From an uncultured Lachnospiraceae bacterium (GTDB taxonomy: Bacteria > Bacillota > Clostridia > Lachnospirales > Lachnospiraceae): a DNA stretch of 35,841 nucleotides. The translations under genes and the position numbers were made by a program. Each line of letters starts with the position of its first letter. Position 1 is the stretch's first letter. Positions 7,110-15,898 of this stretch are shown in pieces. Under the pieces are notes generated by a model. The model saw nothing but the letters and a program-made list of their open reading frames with translations, made no database searches and was not told the DNA's origin. The DNA lies in assembly GCA_903789615.1 (NCBI GenBank), contig CAIFEV010000015.1, positions 1 to 35,841 on the forward strand. The letters run 5' to 3'.

Positions 7110-8507
7110 TTATACGCCATTCTCCTTGTATTCCGCAATCTCCCTGCGAATCTGCGGCGTGATGTTCCAGATAAACTTCAGCGCGATCCAGCACAGGAAG
7201 ACAAATGCCGCCGGAACCAGGATAACCAGAATCTTGATGCCGAAAATCACGCCCGGGGTCTGCGCCTGCGCGTTCGGAACATAGCCCGTCATCCCCAGCA
7301 GTCCCACCGCCAGTGCGGAGCCGAGTGCCTGCCCGATCCGGCGCATCAGATTGAACGTCCCGTATATCGAGCCTTCCGTCCGCTTTCCGGTCAGAAGCTC
7401 ATTGTAGTCGATAGCCTCACCGACCATGCCCCACTGCATCAGGACCGTGAGCCCCGTGAAGCAGCTGGCCAGGGCGGTCAGCGCCATGTAGGCAATGACA
7501 TCTGCCGAGAATACCGCCACAATGAAATCCAGAAGCATGAGCGCGATGCCAATGAGCTGTGCCAGGCGCACCGTCTTTTCAAGCCCGATCTTTTCCGCCG
7601 TCTTCGGGGCAATGAGAAGCGCCACGACATTGGCCGCCACCATCAGGACCGTCATAACCGACATCATGGAGAGCGATCCGAGCACGTCGCGGAACATGTA
7701 GATGCCGAGCGTGTTGACCATGTACTGACTGATGCAGTAACAGAGTCCCTGGATGCAGAGCGCGTCAAATGCGCGGTTTTTCCGGACGACCACGAGAATG
7801 TCAGAAAGCCGGATCTCCCCGGAATCTTTTTGTAGCTCCGCTGTCCCGGCGCCGCGCTCCTTGGACCACCGGCAACAGAGCAGGCACGCAGCGAGCCCGA
7901 TCGCGGCGCACAGCGTCACGCCGGCCGCGTAGCCACCCTGCGGGTTGTTCTTCGTGTTGTCAATGATGACCGGGAACAGCACCATCGGGATCAGTGTGCC
8001 TATGATCGAGCCGAATCCCCTCGCGCTCGAGAGCTTCGCGCGCTCTGCGTCGTTGTCGGCCATGGCCGAAAGCAGCGATCCGTACGGAATGTTGAACATC
8101 GTGTAGCTGGCTTCATACAGAAGATATGTGATAAAGGCAGCCGCCACCCTGCCCCCTCCGGACGCAAGAGACGGCGCCGTGTACATGGCGACGGACGTAA
8201 TGAAAAGAAGCGGCGCTGCGCGGAACATCCAGGGAAGGAACTTCCCCTTCTTACTGTGCGTTCTGGCAAACACCTTGTCCATCAGCGCACCCATCATCGG
8301 GTCATTCACGGCGTCCCAGATCTTCAGAATCAGATACATGATCGTGACCGCGCGCATCGATATGCCTGCGATCTCCGTATAATACGGCGTAAGAAACGAC
8401 CCGAGTATCGCGAAGGTCATACATCCGCCCAGATCCCCGCAGGCATACCCGACCAGATGCTTTACCGTCAGCCGGCTTGCGCCGCCTGCACTGCTCCGAT
8501 CATCCAT
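7110..8507 (-). CDS. GPH (MelB-type) sugar:cation symporter, MFS fold
   Basis: A 12-segment transporter of the glycoside-pentoside-hexuronide:cation symporter family, about 465 residues. Family features: N-terminal GYACGDLGGCMTF, the WDAVNDPMMGALMDK loop with the conserved Asp residues, and the mid-protein QWGMVGEAIDYNELLTGKR followed by GTFNLMRRIGQALG. I start it at the ATG at 8507 with GAGGGGGA upstream rather than at the ORF's first codon at 8540. Substrate cannot be told; the GH13 glucosidase 750 bases away suggests a glucoside but lies in another unit. Transport is driven by Na+ or H+ in this family. Confidence 0.9.
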   Translation of the reverse strand: MDDRSSAGGASRLTVKHLVGYACGDLGGCMTFAILGSFLTPYYTEIAGISMRAVTIMYLILKIWDAVNDPMMGALMDKVFARTHSKKGKFLPWMFRAAPLLFITSVAMYTAPSLASGGGRVAAAFITYLLYEASYTMFNIPYGSLLSAMADNDAERAKLSSARGFGSIIGTLIPMVLFPVIIDNTKNNPQGGYAAGVTLCAAIGLAACLLCCRWSKERGAGTAELQKDSGEIRLSDILVVVRKNRAFDALCIQGLCYCISQYMVNTLGIYMFRDVLGSLSMMSVMTVLMVAANVVALLIAPKTAEKIGLEKTVRLAQLIGIALMLLDFIVAVFSADVIAYMALTALASCFTGLTVLMQWGMVGEAIDYNELLTGKRTEGSIYGTFNLMRRIGQALGSALAVGLLGMTGYVPNAQAQTPGVIFGIKILVILVPAAFVFLCWIALKFIWNITPQIRREIAEYKENGV

Positions 8508-8642
8508 ATTCAGTTCCCCCTCTTGTATCACGTGGCACAATCTGATGTCCCTATCATACCATATATTACATACAAGAAAGAAGCGTCAGACACGACAAAT
8601 CCGTCTAAAAGCGGTATACTGAGCCAAAAGGAGGCAGAAATC

Positions 8643-9170
8643 ATGCAGGATATACTGGAAGTATTAAAGAAGAGGCGTTCCGTCCGCCGCTATAAGTCCG
8701 ACCCGGTGCCGGAAGCGCTGCTTGAGGAAATTGTAGAGGCAGGCCTTTACGCGCCGACCGGCATGAACCGTCAGGACACGATTATTCTGAAGATCACCAG
8801 TCCCGCTGTCGTGAAGGAACTCGGTCTTATAAACGGAAAACTGATGGGCCGCGAGGGACTTGACGGCTTTTACGGCGCGCCGGCTGTTCTGTGTGTCCTC
8901 TCAAAGAAAGATACCCCGACTGCAGTCTTTGACGGCTGCAGCGTCCTGTCCAACATGATGAACGAGGCTGCCTCTCTGGGTCTCGGCAGCTGCTGGATCC
9001 ACCGGGGAAAAGAACAGTTTGAGACAGAAGAAGGGAAGAAAATCCTGAAAAAGGCGGGAATCGACAGCCGGGAGTATATGGGCGTCGACAGTCTGATCGT
9101 GGGATATCCGGACGGTGAGATTCCGGAAGCAGGCCCGAGAAAAGAAGGACGGGTATTCTCCATACGCTGA
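8643..9170 (+). CDS. Nitroreductase family protein
   Basis: A 175-residue flavin-binding oxidoreductase of the nitroreductase fold. The N-terminal RRSVRRYKSDPVPEALL and LYAPTGMNRQ bind the FMN phosphate; AASLGLGSCWIHR near residue 115 and the C-terminal GYPDGEIP complete the fold. The ATG at 8643 has AAAGGAGG upstream. It is divergent from the symporter and followed by a strong terminator, so it is a single-gene unit. Electron acceptor unknown; a second, distinct nitroreductase lies at 27624-28139. Confidence 0.92.
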   Translation: MQDILEVLKKRRSVRRYKSDPVPEALLEEIVEAGLYAPTGMNRQDTIILKITSPAVVKELGLINGKLMGREGLDGFYGAPAVLCVLSKKDTPTAVFDGCSVLSNMMNEAASLGLGSCWIHRGKEQFETEEGKKILKKAGIDSREYMGVDSLIVGYPDGEIPEAGPRKEGRVFSIR

Positions 9171-9191
9171 TTTTAGAATCCTGAAGACACA

Positions 9192-9234
9192 AATTCCCCC
9201 GAACTGCCAAACAGTAAGGCAGTCCGGGGGAATT
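9192..9234. terminator. Bidirectional terminator between nitroreductase and GH13 genes
   Basis: AATTCCCCCG pairs with CGGGGGAATT, and ACTGCC with GGCAGT inside, around a nine-base loop. It is followed by TTTT on the plus strand and by T-rich sequence on the minus strand. It serves convergent genes ending at 9170 and 9259. Confidence 0.88.
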
Positions 9235-9258
9235 TTCATAATAAGTATGAGGGACTCA

Positions 9259-10899
9259 TCACATCTGTATCACGACAAAGGACTGCGGTCCCATGGTCAG
9301 AGCCTGCGCACTTCCGTCTGCCTCTCCCGTCTGAAATACAACCTTTCCCGCGGAAGGTACCGGCACGGTGTGCGCGGCTGTTTTCGGATTAACAGCAAGG
9401 AGCAGCTTTCCTCTGCGATAGGCGAAGACCGGGCTGTCCGGCCTGGCGTAAACGACTTCAAACGGCGCGTCCGAATTCAGCTCTTCACGGCTTCCGCGGA
9501 ATTTCAGGAGCTTGCTGACAAATGTCAGAAGAGAATCCGGATCGTCTTCCTCTCCTTCCACCGTCACCGCGTCCGGGGCCGGGTCGACCGGAAGATACAG
9601 ATCTTTTTCCTGCGCCGCTGAAAATCCGAGGTTCTTTCCGCCTGACCACTGCATCGGCGTGCGTGCGCCCGTCCGGAAATATCCTCCCTCTTTGGTCGGC
9701 ACTCTGCGGTAGCGCATTCCGATCTCGTCTCCGTAATACAGGTACGGCGCTCCGGGCAGCGTGAAAAGCACGGCGTAGGCGATTTTCAGCTCATCCGGCC
9801 CCAGATTCCAGGATGGCCTCGGCGTGTCGTGATTGCAGGTCAGGAAGCAGAACAGTCCGTCGTCCTTTGTCGCCTCATACTGAGGAAGATAGTCCTCTGT
9901 GAAACGGGTGATGTCCGAATCCGTGTCCTTTCGGAAATACGAGTGATCACCGGTGGAACCGGGCTGCAGCGCATCTTCCAGCGCACCTGTAAACGCCGCC
10001 CCCTCCGGCACTAACGCGCGCTCACCGCCGCCAACTCTTCGTATCGCGTCGTTCCAGTAATCGCGCATCAGCGCGCAGTATCCGTTGCCCATGTTGTTCA
10101 GATAAAAATCCATGTGGAAGCCGCACTTCAGCGCCAGGCGCGGGTCACTCCACTCCGACACCATGGCCGCCTCCGGGTAGTCCCGGCTCAGTTTCCCGTT
10201 TATCTGCTCCCAGATGGCCCTTGTCCCGCTCTTCGTCTCATCGTCCTTTTTCACGAGAGATGACGCCATGTCGACCCGGAAGCCATCACACCCCATATCA
10301 AGCCAGAAGCGCATGATGTCTTCCAGTGCTTCCACCGTGGCTTTCGGGCCGGGTGCATCCATTGGCTGCTGCCACGGGCGATCCGGATGCAGGAAGCCGT
10401 AGTTGAGCGCCGGCTGGCATTTGTAGAAATTCAGCAGATACGCGGCGCTGCGTTCGCTCTCGCCGGCTACATACGGGATACCGTCCCCGTTCTCAAAGCA
10501 GAAATCCGTCCAGATGTACCGGTCTGTGTATGCATTTTTCACAGCCCGCTGGCTCTGCCTGAACCACGCATGCTCCTCGGATGTATGACCGGCCACCAGG
10601 TCGAGCAGCACATGGATTCCTTTCCTGTGCGCCTCTTCAAAGAGATTACGTGCATCCTCGTTGGTCCCGTAGCGCGGCGCAATCTTTTTGAAGTCCCTGA
10701 CATCATACCCGGCATCCTTGAACGGTGAATCGTACCATGGGTTAATCCAGAGCGCATTGCATCCGAGAGACCGGATGTAGTCCAGCTTCTCAATGATTCC
10801 TTCTATGTCTCCGATTCCGTCCCCGTTCGTGTCGCAAAAGGACTGCGGATAAATCTCGTAGAATACGGCTTTTTTCAGCCACTGCGGCATTTTCTTCAT
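9259..10899 (-). CDS. GH13 family alpha-glycosidase (alpha-glucosidase type)
   Basis: A cytosolic (no signal peptide) 546-residue glycoside hydrolase of family GH13. Region I is near DLVAGHTS (residues 100-107), the catalytic nucleophile is Asp210 in GFRVDMAS, the acid/base Glu249 in VSEWSDP, and the third acid Asp358 in CNHDTPR. The N-terminal DTNGDGIGDIEGI is the calcium/loop motif of oligo-1,6-glucosidase-like enzymes, which cut short alpha-glucosides. A C-terminal beta domain follows. The ATG at 10899 has GGAGGA upstream; in-frame codons further up are not needed. It is 131 bases downstream of the SRAP gene on the same strand. Exact substrate (1,4, 1,6 or trehalose-like) is uncertain. Confidence 0.93.
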   Translation of the reverse strand: MKKMPQWLKKAVFYEIYPQSFCDTNGDGIGDIEGIIEKLDYIRSLGCNALWINPWYDSPFKDAGYDVRDFKKIAPRYGTNEDARNLFEEAHRKGIHVLLDLVAGHTSEEHAWFRQSQRAVKNAYTDRYIWTDFCFENGDGIPYVAGESERSAAYLLNFYKCQPALNYGFLHPDRPWQQPMDAPGPKATVEALEDIMRFWLDMGCDGFRVDMASSLVKKDDETKSGTRAIWEQINGKLSRDYPEAAMVSEWSDPRLALKCGFHMDFYLNNMGNGYCALMRDYWNDAIRRVGGGERALVPEGAAFTGALEDALQPGSTGDHSYFRKDTDSDITRFTEDYLPQYEATKDDGLFCFLTCNHDTPRPSWNLGPDELKIAYAVLFTLPGAPYLYYGDEIGMRYRRVPTKEGGYFRTGARTPMQWSGGKNLGFSAAQEKDLYLPVDPAPDAVTVEGEEDDPDSLLTFVSKLLKFRGSREELNSDAPFEVVYARPDSPVFAYRRGKLLLAVNPKTAAHTVPVPSAGKVVFQTGEADGSAQALTMGPQSFVVIQM

Positions 10900-10989
10900 G
10901 TAAGCTCCTCCGATGTTCATGTACACACTGTTTCCCTGCAATCCATCTTACTGCTCATGCATGATTCCGGCAAGATGCAGTCTTCTTCC

Positions 10990-11015
10990 ATGTCAGTCAC
11001 GCACAGCGCTGACAT
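10990..11015 (-). other. Hairpin between the SRAP and GH13 genes
   Basis: ATGTCAG at 10990-10996 pairs with CTGACAT at 11009-11015 around a 12-base loop. There is no T run, so it may be an mRNA stability or weak attenuator element just after the SRAP stop. Low confidence that it matters. Confidence 0.3.
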
Positions 11016-11030
11016 ACAGTTCTCCTTCTC

Positions 11031-11636
11031 TCACCGTTTCTCAAACTTCATATCCGTCAGCGCGCTGTCAAGAAGAGCCTCCGGATCTGTCCCCGGGCGT
11101 ATCCATTCCTCCGTCACATCTTCCGGCAGGATCAGCGGCATGCGGTCGTGAATGAAGCGGATCCCGTCCCCCGCCTCACGAGTCAGTATGACAAATGCCG
11201 GCCTCCCGCCCTCAATGCGATACAAACCGCACAGCCAGGTCATACCGCCTTTTGCCGGGCTCAGCGCGTACCGGTTTCCGGTGCGCACTCTTCCGCCTTC
11301 ATCCTGAAAATGCTCCCATTCAAAGTACCAGGACGCCGGTGCAATGCAGCGGTGTCTCACCCAGTCCTCCCGGAACGAAGGTCTCACAGCCGCCGTTTCG
11401 ACTCTCGCATTGATGAGAAGCGACCGGCCGCTGTATCCCCACTTCATCGGGAAAACCGATACCGCTCCGTTCCTGTCCGTTGCAAGCACCGGCGCGACAT
11501 CAGCGGGGCGGATCTCCCCATGTGTTTTCAATTCTCTGTCATCTCCCCACTTCTTTAAAAGCGGTGAAGAGTTCACATCCCGGACAATCTCTGCCATCTC
11601 AGGCGTCTCATCATCAACATAATACCGGCAGCACAC
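11031..11636 (-). CDS. SRAP domain protein (YedK/HMCES-like abasic-site DNA-protein crosslinker)
   Basis: SRAP proteins shield abasic sites in single-stranded DNA by forming a thiazolidine link through Cys2. The start is the GTG at 11636 preceded by GGAGGTGA, giving M-C-C-R-Y-Y after start-Met processing; any longer start would bury the catalytic cysteine. Other catalytic residues align with YedK: Asn76 in INARVE, Glu106 in WYFEWE and His163 in IHDRMPLIL. At 201 residues it is normal length. It lies upstream of the GH13 gene on the same strand; further upstream are only gene stubs. The family is linked to SOS or replication stress; no LexA-like box was evident. Confidence 0.93.
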   Translation of the reverse strand: MCCRYYVDDETPEMAEIVRDVNSSPLLKKWGDDRELKTHGEIRPADVAPVLATDRNGAVSVFPMKWGYSGRSLLINARVETAAVRPSFREDWVRHRCIAPASWYFEWEHFQDEGGRVRTGNRYALSPAKGGMTWLCGLYRIEGGRPAFVILTREAGDGIRFIHDRMPLILPEDVTEEWIRPGTDPEALLDSALTDMKFEKR

Positions 11637-11779
11637 AAGGTCACCTCCGACAATACCTGGGGCCATTGTACAACGGTTTTCACGGACGCGCAAAGCGCTG
11701 CCGGCGCCGATGTTGTCAGGCTCGGCGGGCAGTATCTGTGCGGATATGTGTGGGACTGTGTCTTGGTGGGAATCCATTT

Positions 11780-11857
11780 CTGTTTCAACGGGTATTTCAG
11801 CGCCGTCAGACCAATGTCAACACACCGCTTCACCTTGTATTTCTCACCATTCTGCAT
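11780..11857 (-). pseudogene. Possible DUF4405-like N-terminal stub
   Basis: After the flavodoxin stub, an ATG at 11857 opens a frame beginning MQNGEKYKVKRCVDIGLTAL, which resembles the start of DUF4405 membrane proteins that often follow flavodoxin genes. The hydrophobic part that should follow is missing. Very short, so the call is weak. The rest of 11637-11780 holds nothing I recognise. Confidence 0.25.
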
Positions 11858-11869
11858 ATTCCATCACCC

Positions 11870-11958
11870 TTAGCTGAGTCCCCAGATCCAGCTTTCCAGC
11901 TCCGTCTCCGACACATCTCCGGGGAATCTCGCGCCGTCGAACCATTCTTTGCTGCCCG
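11870..11958 (-). pseudogene. Flavodoxin C-terminal stub
   Basis: About 29 codons ending in TAA at 11870-11872 read GSKEWFDGARFPGDVS then ETELESWIWGLS, the pattern of the last residues of clostridial flavodoxins (W-x-G-x-R-F, then a final Trp-containing helix). The N-terminal part is missing: at about 11958 the minus-strand frame meets the LysR stub running the other way. Too short for certainty, but the arrangement fits a deleted divergent flavodoxin-LysR pair. Confidence 0.5.
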
Positions 11959-12060
11959 TTGTCACCGGCGCTGGAAACGAAACTGTACATCGCATGGAAG
12001 CGCTATCAGGCGTTCACACCAATCGCAGAGCGGTTCCTGAAGCAGCTGCTGCTGACATTT
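11959..12060 (+). pseudogene. LysR-family regulator C-terminal stub
   Basis: The plus-strand frame reads SPALETKLYIAWKRYQAFTP followed by IAERFLKQLL, which matches the last 30 or so residues of LysR-type regulators (xLYIAWKxYQxFSPxAExFLxxL). The DNA-binding and most of the effector domain are absent. The frame runs on without a stop into the terminator region to 12156, so its natural end has also changed. Confidence 0.6.
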
Positions 12061-12104
12061 TCCCCCAAGAGTCCGGAACCGCCCAAGAAGACAGACAAAC
12101 AGAC

Positions 12105-12149
12105 AAAAAAGCGGGGGTCTGACCCTGTAAGGATCAGGTTCCCGCTTTC
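12105..12149 (-). terminator. Rho-independent terminator of the DUF2798 gene
   Basis: On the minus strand AAGCGGG pairs with CCCGCTT, with an inner CTGA/TCAG stem, followed by TTTTTT. It overlaps the stop codon of the 12134-12604 gene. Confidence 0.8.
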
Positions 12150-12604
12150 TTTCTGAACAGCCGGCGGAAAATCCATCTGCCGGCAGGACCGGCAAAGAAG
12201 ATCTGCCATCCGAGCGCCATGGGGAAATTCAACGCCGCCGTCTGAAGCCAGACGCTCACAAGCCCCGCCTCATGAAATTCCTTGAACAGCAAAGTCGCGA
12301 TGAAGCTCATTGCCGGGCACATCAGGCAGACCGTGAGGGAGCAGCGGATGAGAAGCACAAGAAAAAACGGCATCTCCTTTGTAACAACACGGCCGGTCAG
12401 CGCCATAACCGGACGCTCCATGACGAACATCTCCAGAATGATGGCTGCCGGCCACATGATCCTGAGCTCACCAAAGGCCATCAGGAATACAGCATCCCGC
12501 ATCCCGCCGATGTTCAGGGCGATATTGTAGCAGATCATCGCGTAAACCATAAGAAACGCCATGATGACCGTAAAAATGAAGTTTTCAAACTTGTTCTGCG
12601 GCAT
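12134..12604 (-). CDS. DUF2798 family membrane protein
   Basis: A 156-residue protein with about four membrane segments. It starts MPQNKFENFIFTVIMAFLMV, has NIALNIGGMRD and the pattern EMFVMERPVMALTGRVV, and ends with a basic GRWIFRRLFRKK, all usual in the DUF2798 family of small membrane proteins. I choose the ATG at 12604 with GGAG upstream, not the ORF's first codon at 12646. The function is unknown. It is a single-gene unit with its own terminator, downstream of the maltose acetyltransferase stub. Confidence 0.8.
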   Translation of the reverse strand: MPQNKFENFIFTVIMAFLMVYAMICYNIALNIGGMRDAVFLMAFGELRIMWPAAIILEMFVMERPVMALTGRVVTKEMPFFLVLLIRCSLTVCLMCPAMSFIATLLFKEFHEAGLVSVWLQTAALNFPMALGWQIFFAGPAGRWIFRRLFRKKAGT

Positions 12605-12730
12605 AATAATATACTCCTTCCGTGCCAGACGTGTTGTTCGTGTCACCCGAAGGAGTGTGCGTTTCCAATTCTACCGTTTTATTGTGTTGAACCTTGCCAG
12701 AATATCATATTCTGCCCGTTCATGTAAGCA

Positions 12731-12880
12731 TTATTGTAAATTTTCCCATTTCTTATAGTCAGAAGGCTTCAGCTGATTAAATTCCCAGAGTCTATCCTGC
12801 AGGTGAACCTGTTCCTTCATGATTCCCGGATCCCCCGGATCGTAAACCAGTCCCTGAATCATCCTCTTATACTGTGTCAT
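12731..12880 (-). pseudogene. maa: Maltose O-acetyltransferase, N-terminal stub
   Basis: A 49-codon frame starting at the ATG at 12880 reads MTQYKRMIQGLVYDPGDPGI and later QVHLQDRLWEFNQLKPSDY, the standard N-terminus of maltose O-acetyltransferases, then stops at TAA (12731-12733). The left-handed beta-helix that carries the acetyl-CoA site (about 150 residues) is absent. The start overlaps the last codons of the YbaK-type gene and keeps a GGGG ribosome binding site, so the original gene was coupled to it. Clearly a truncated copy. Confidence 0.85.
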
Positions 12881-13388
12881 GATTTTCCCCATAGCTTTCA
12901 CTTTCAGTTTTTAATTCCATCTGCCAGCCCTTGCAGACGTCACACCACCCGGAGGCACCGGACGTCTTCTCCAGTTCATCCGGCCGAATTCTCACTGATG
13001 TGAAGCAGTCCCCTCCTGCCGGGTATACCCATGCGAAGCGCTTCAGCGAAATATCCAGCCAGACAGGGATCCCCTCCGGCATGGCAAAGGGGCACACCCC
13101 TCCCGGCAGATCCCCGGTAATCCGTTCCACATCTTCCCGCGGGATCATATGCGGCTTCGCGTGAAACTGCGCTTTGAATTTTGAACTGTTCACCCGGGCG
13201 TCCCCCGACATCACGACAATAACAGGATTGCCGGCGACCAGAAAAGAAAGCGTCTTCGCAATCTCAGCCTCGCTGCAGTCGATCTGCTCTGCAGCATGCT
13301 CCACCGTGTCGATACTCTGTGCATGTCTTGTAATCCGGTCCCCAAAGCCTCTTTTTTCCAGATATTCTCTGACCTTTTCTGCCGACAT
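12867..13388 (-). CDS. YbaK/ProX-type aminoacyl-tRNA deacylase
   Basis: A 173-residue editing-domain protein of the YbaK/EbsC/ProX fold, which removes wrong amino acids from tRNA (often Cys- or Ala-tRNAPro). Visible features: TVEHAAEQI with the conserved mid region IAKTLSFLV, the catalytic-type Lys in SSKFKAQF, and the GGVCPFAMPEGIPVWLD segment with GGVCPF, which lines the active site. The ATG at 13388 has GAGGAAG upstream. Its stop overlaps the start of the maltose acetyltransferase stub by 14 bases. Which tRNA it edits cannot be told. Confidence 0.88.
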   Translation of the reverse strand: MSAEKVREYLEKRGFGDRITRHAQSIDTVEHAAEQIDCSEAEIAKTLSFLVAGNPVIVVMSGDARVNSSKFKAQFHAKPHMIPREDVERITGDLPGGVCPFAMPEGIPVWLDISLKRFAWVYPAGGDCFTSVRIRPDELEKTSGASGWCDVCKGWQMELKTESESYGENHDTV

Positions 13389-13432
13389 GAACGTTTCTTC
13401 CTCTTTTCTGCTCTAATGATATGCAGCGTGCT

Positions 13433-13694
13433 TTATTTCAGCGCTTCCGAGCGCTCCGAAAGAAAGCTTTCCACGCATGCATCAAAATCCAGCTTCATTC
13501 CGGCAACTGGTAACCACCGCCTGAGTTGTGCAAAAAAAGCTGAGCTCATTCTCTGGGATTTCTCTGATCTCATCCAGGATTTCAGTATTCCCTATTGCAT
13601 AAATACAACCACAGGAATTCCTTTCTCCATCCGCCGGAAATGCATACGTTCTTTTAAAAATATTCTTCAAATGCAAAAGGCACCCCTCTCCCAT
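13433..13694 (-). other. Unrecognised frameshifted remnant
   Basis: One minus-strand frame (13482-13694) and a second (stop TAA at 13433-13435, reading MKLDFDACVESFLSERSEAL) look like two halves of one short protein joined by a frameshift near 13500-13540. No start signal is convincing: the first frame begins inside the terminator of niaR. I recognise no family. Probably a gene remnant of about 85 codons. Confidence 0.3.
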
Positions 13695-13716
13695 TATTTC
13701 TGAAAAGGTGTGCCTT
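13677..13716 (-). terminator. Rho-independent terminator after niaR
   Basis: AAGGCAC at 13677-13683 pairs with GTGCCTT at 13710-13716, with CCT/AGG inside and a loop of about 18 bases. On the minus strand it is followed by TTTT. It lies about 45 bases past the niaR stop. Confidence 0.65.
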
Positions 13717-13758
13717 ATTAATCCAGCTGTTCATCTGGTAAATCATACTGAAGTCAGG

Positions 13759-14319
13759 TTATTTCCGGCTTTGGTCCGACCAGAAATCCACCGGCTCGTA
13801 ATCCTGTAACTTTGCCAGAAACCCGTGATCCGCCAGTTCCTTCTGAATAATATCCAGAGTTTCAACACTGTCAGCCGTGACCGTATGGTAATGATACCCA
13901 GCGGTAATATTGGACAGAGGAGAACTCTTTCCGCCGGAAATTTCTTCCCTGTAGCGCTTCACATCCAGACGGGAGCGGATATTCATGGGAGCGCGGATAA
14001 TGCCATACACCCGGTGATAGACAAAAACATCTTCAATTCTCCCCCCACAGTCGACGATCAGATTCATTTCATCACAGGCTTCTTCAGGCGTGTGACGGAC
14101 CTTGAACACACGGCTCAGCTCCGGCTTCTCCTGCCGGTCCAGCACATAGCCTCTCGCGGCTGAAAGGATGGGGATTCCCTCTGCCCGAAGCAGGGCAATA
14201 TCCTGAACGATGACCTGCCTGCTCACCGAAAACTGTCTGGCAAGCGCGCCTCCGGAAACCTGCCTGTCGCTCTCCTTTAGAATTTTCAGAATAGCCTCCC
14301 GGCGTTCTGAACCCGTCAA
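13759..14319 (-). CDS. niaR: NiaR-type niacin-responsive transcription repressor (HTH + 3H domain)
   Basis: NiaR represses NAD and niacin-uptake genes in Firmicutes. Residues 5-60 form a winged helix-turn-helix (SGGALARQFSVSRQVIVQDI). Residues 75-180 are the 3H domain with its metal-binding His76 and Glu84 and the histidines His102, His143 and His145 (YHRVYG, GYHYHTV). At 186 residues it is full length. The start is a TTG at 14319 with AGGTGAG upstream; no ATG is available nearby. No NAD gene lies next to it, so it must act elsewhere. Region 14320-14519 upstream holds only its promoter area, with CACT/AGTG half sites around 14346 that I cannot assign. Confidence 0.9.
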   Translation of the reverse strand: MTGSERREAILKILKESDRQVSGGALARQFSVSRQVIVQDIALLRAEGIPILSAARGYVLDRQEKPELSRVFKVRHTPEEACDEMNLIVDCGGRIEDVFVYHRVYGIIRAPMNIRSRLDVKRYREEISGGKSSPLSNITAGYHYHTVTADSVETLDIIQKELADHGFLAKLQDYEPVDFWSDQSRK

Positions 14320-14519
14320 TGATTCTCACCTGCCTTGTGATATGACACTGTATTTAGTGCACTGTGCACGCCTGTTCTGCATACAGCCACCGGGTATGTC
14401 TGACATCCCTCGTCCGCTTCGTGCCTCAATCTGATATATAATTTACACCAGGAACCGGCAGCGGTGCAATCATTTCACAGGAATCACCGCCGAGAATTCC
14501 GTTCTCTTCCTTTCGTCTT

Positions 14520-15898
14520 TCACTCCACCGCATCAATTTCCGGTTTCCATTCTATTTCTGACCCGTCAGAGCATACAAGATACCCATCGATCTGCCACGT
14601 CGGGATCAGATAACCCGTCTCCGGTATGAAAGCATATTCCTGAAAAATGTCCGTCACGACTCCTCTGCCCGGCCATGGTCCCGCGCCTACGTCTCCGGCA
14701 ATATCCAGACTTTTCGATGCTGAAATACACTCCGCCCGGTCACAGCGCTGACAATACACCCTCCGTCATTGATTCCTTTCAGCTTTCCATCCTTTGTCAG
14801 TGAAACCTCAATGCTGCCATGGACAGCCAGATCATCTGTGCTCTCTTTGCTTTGAAACATCAGATGCACATCGCTGTCCCCATACGCATCCCTGTCATCT
14901 TTCAGAAACGAAACGGCCCTCTCATCAATGCCAAAACGGTGCAGGCCATCCCACGCCTTCTGTACCAGCGTATCCTCTTCCAGCGTGACCCCTGACGTCT
15001 CAGGCACCGCATAGTTCACCATCCATGTATGGTATGGATACACATAAATACACGCCCCGTCATCTCCCGTCAATACAGCTTCCGTATCCTTTCCGTCACC
15101 AGCCGTCCAGGTCCCTTGTATGCCGGCGTTCTTCTGCAGTTCCTGCTCCAGAGCAGACAGCTGAATCCTTTCTTTATACCGGTATACATCTCTGACTGTC
15201 TCCCGGTCACTTACGTCACACTGCACATCAAGTTCTTCCGGAATAAGGTGCCCATAATAAAGATTCCCGTATTTCGAAGAGCCGTCCGACAGCTTCACGC
15301 TGACAAATGGCAGCGCCGTCAGACAAAGAACCATCACCGGAGCAATAGCCTTCCGGCCGGAGGCGCCTGGCTTCCTTTTATGATCCGATATCCGCAACAC
15401 CAGCAGGAGCAGCGAAAACCCGCACATCCCGCCGACCGTATTGGCTATTACATCATCAATATCCGTTCCTCTTTGGGGAATCACCTGCAGAAGCTCCGTT
15501 GCAAGCGAGATCAGAAACGAAACCAAAATCGCCTTCGGCCAGCTTCTATACCGGCGGAACACCAGCGGAAACAGAATCCCCAGCGGCACAAACATGATGA
15601 TATTGAGCAGAAACTGCCACACTCCCGATGCATTGGCCGAACCATACCTATATGCAATATAAAACATATGCAGCGGCTGAAGGTTGATCCGTGTCCCCAT
15701 CCCATTGCCAAACGGCATGATCTGTGTCACAAAAATAAACATGACAAACCAGCCGGTCAACAGATATTCCGCCGCCACACGGCCGCCTGACGGTTTCGCG
15801 CGCTTTCCTTTTCTGCTGCGATAAATCAGCCCGTAGATTCCTGCCGCCGCGGCAGCAGCTGCCGGAAGCACCGGCAAGACCTTCAGAATATACCGCAT
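14520..15898 (-). pseudogene. VanZ-like membrane protein with C-terminal domain, one-base frameshift
   Basis: The first frame (14687-15898, 403 codons) has an N-terminal membrane helix, a VanZ domain (about residues 44-172, with PFGNGMGTRINLQPL, NIIMFVPLGIL and QRGTDIDDVIANTVGG), then an outer domain of about 230 residues of unknown role. Near the end, at the CCC run 14735-14737 (GGG on the coding strand), the reading should shift by one base: adding one G joins GCIVSAVTG to AECISASKSLDIAGDV and on to a second frame ending at 14520. The joined protein has about 459 residues. So the gene is either truncated by its last 80 residues or carries a sequencing error. ATG at 15898 with AGGAGG. VanZ relatives occur with glycopeptide or lipopeptide tolerance; here unlinked to van genes. 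Confidence 0.75.

Noticed and set aside
9115-9621. Plus-strand frames opposite the GH13 gene
   Set aside because: They start inside the nitroreductase gene, cross the bidirectional terminator and have no motifs; shadows.
14320-14519. A NiaR operator upstream of niaR
   Set aside because: Only short CACT/AGTG half sites are visible; they do not clearly match a NiaR box, so no operator is called.
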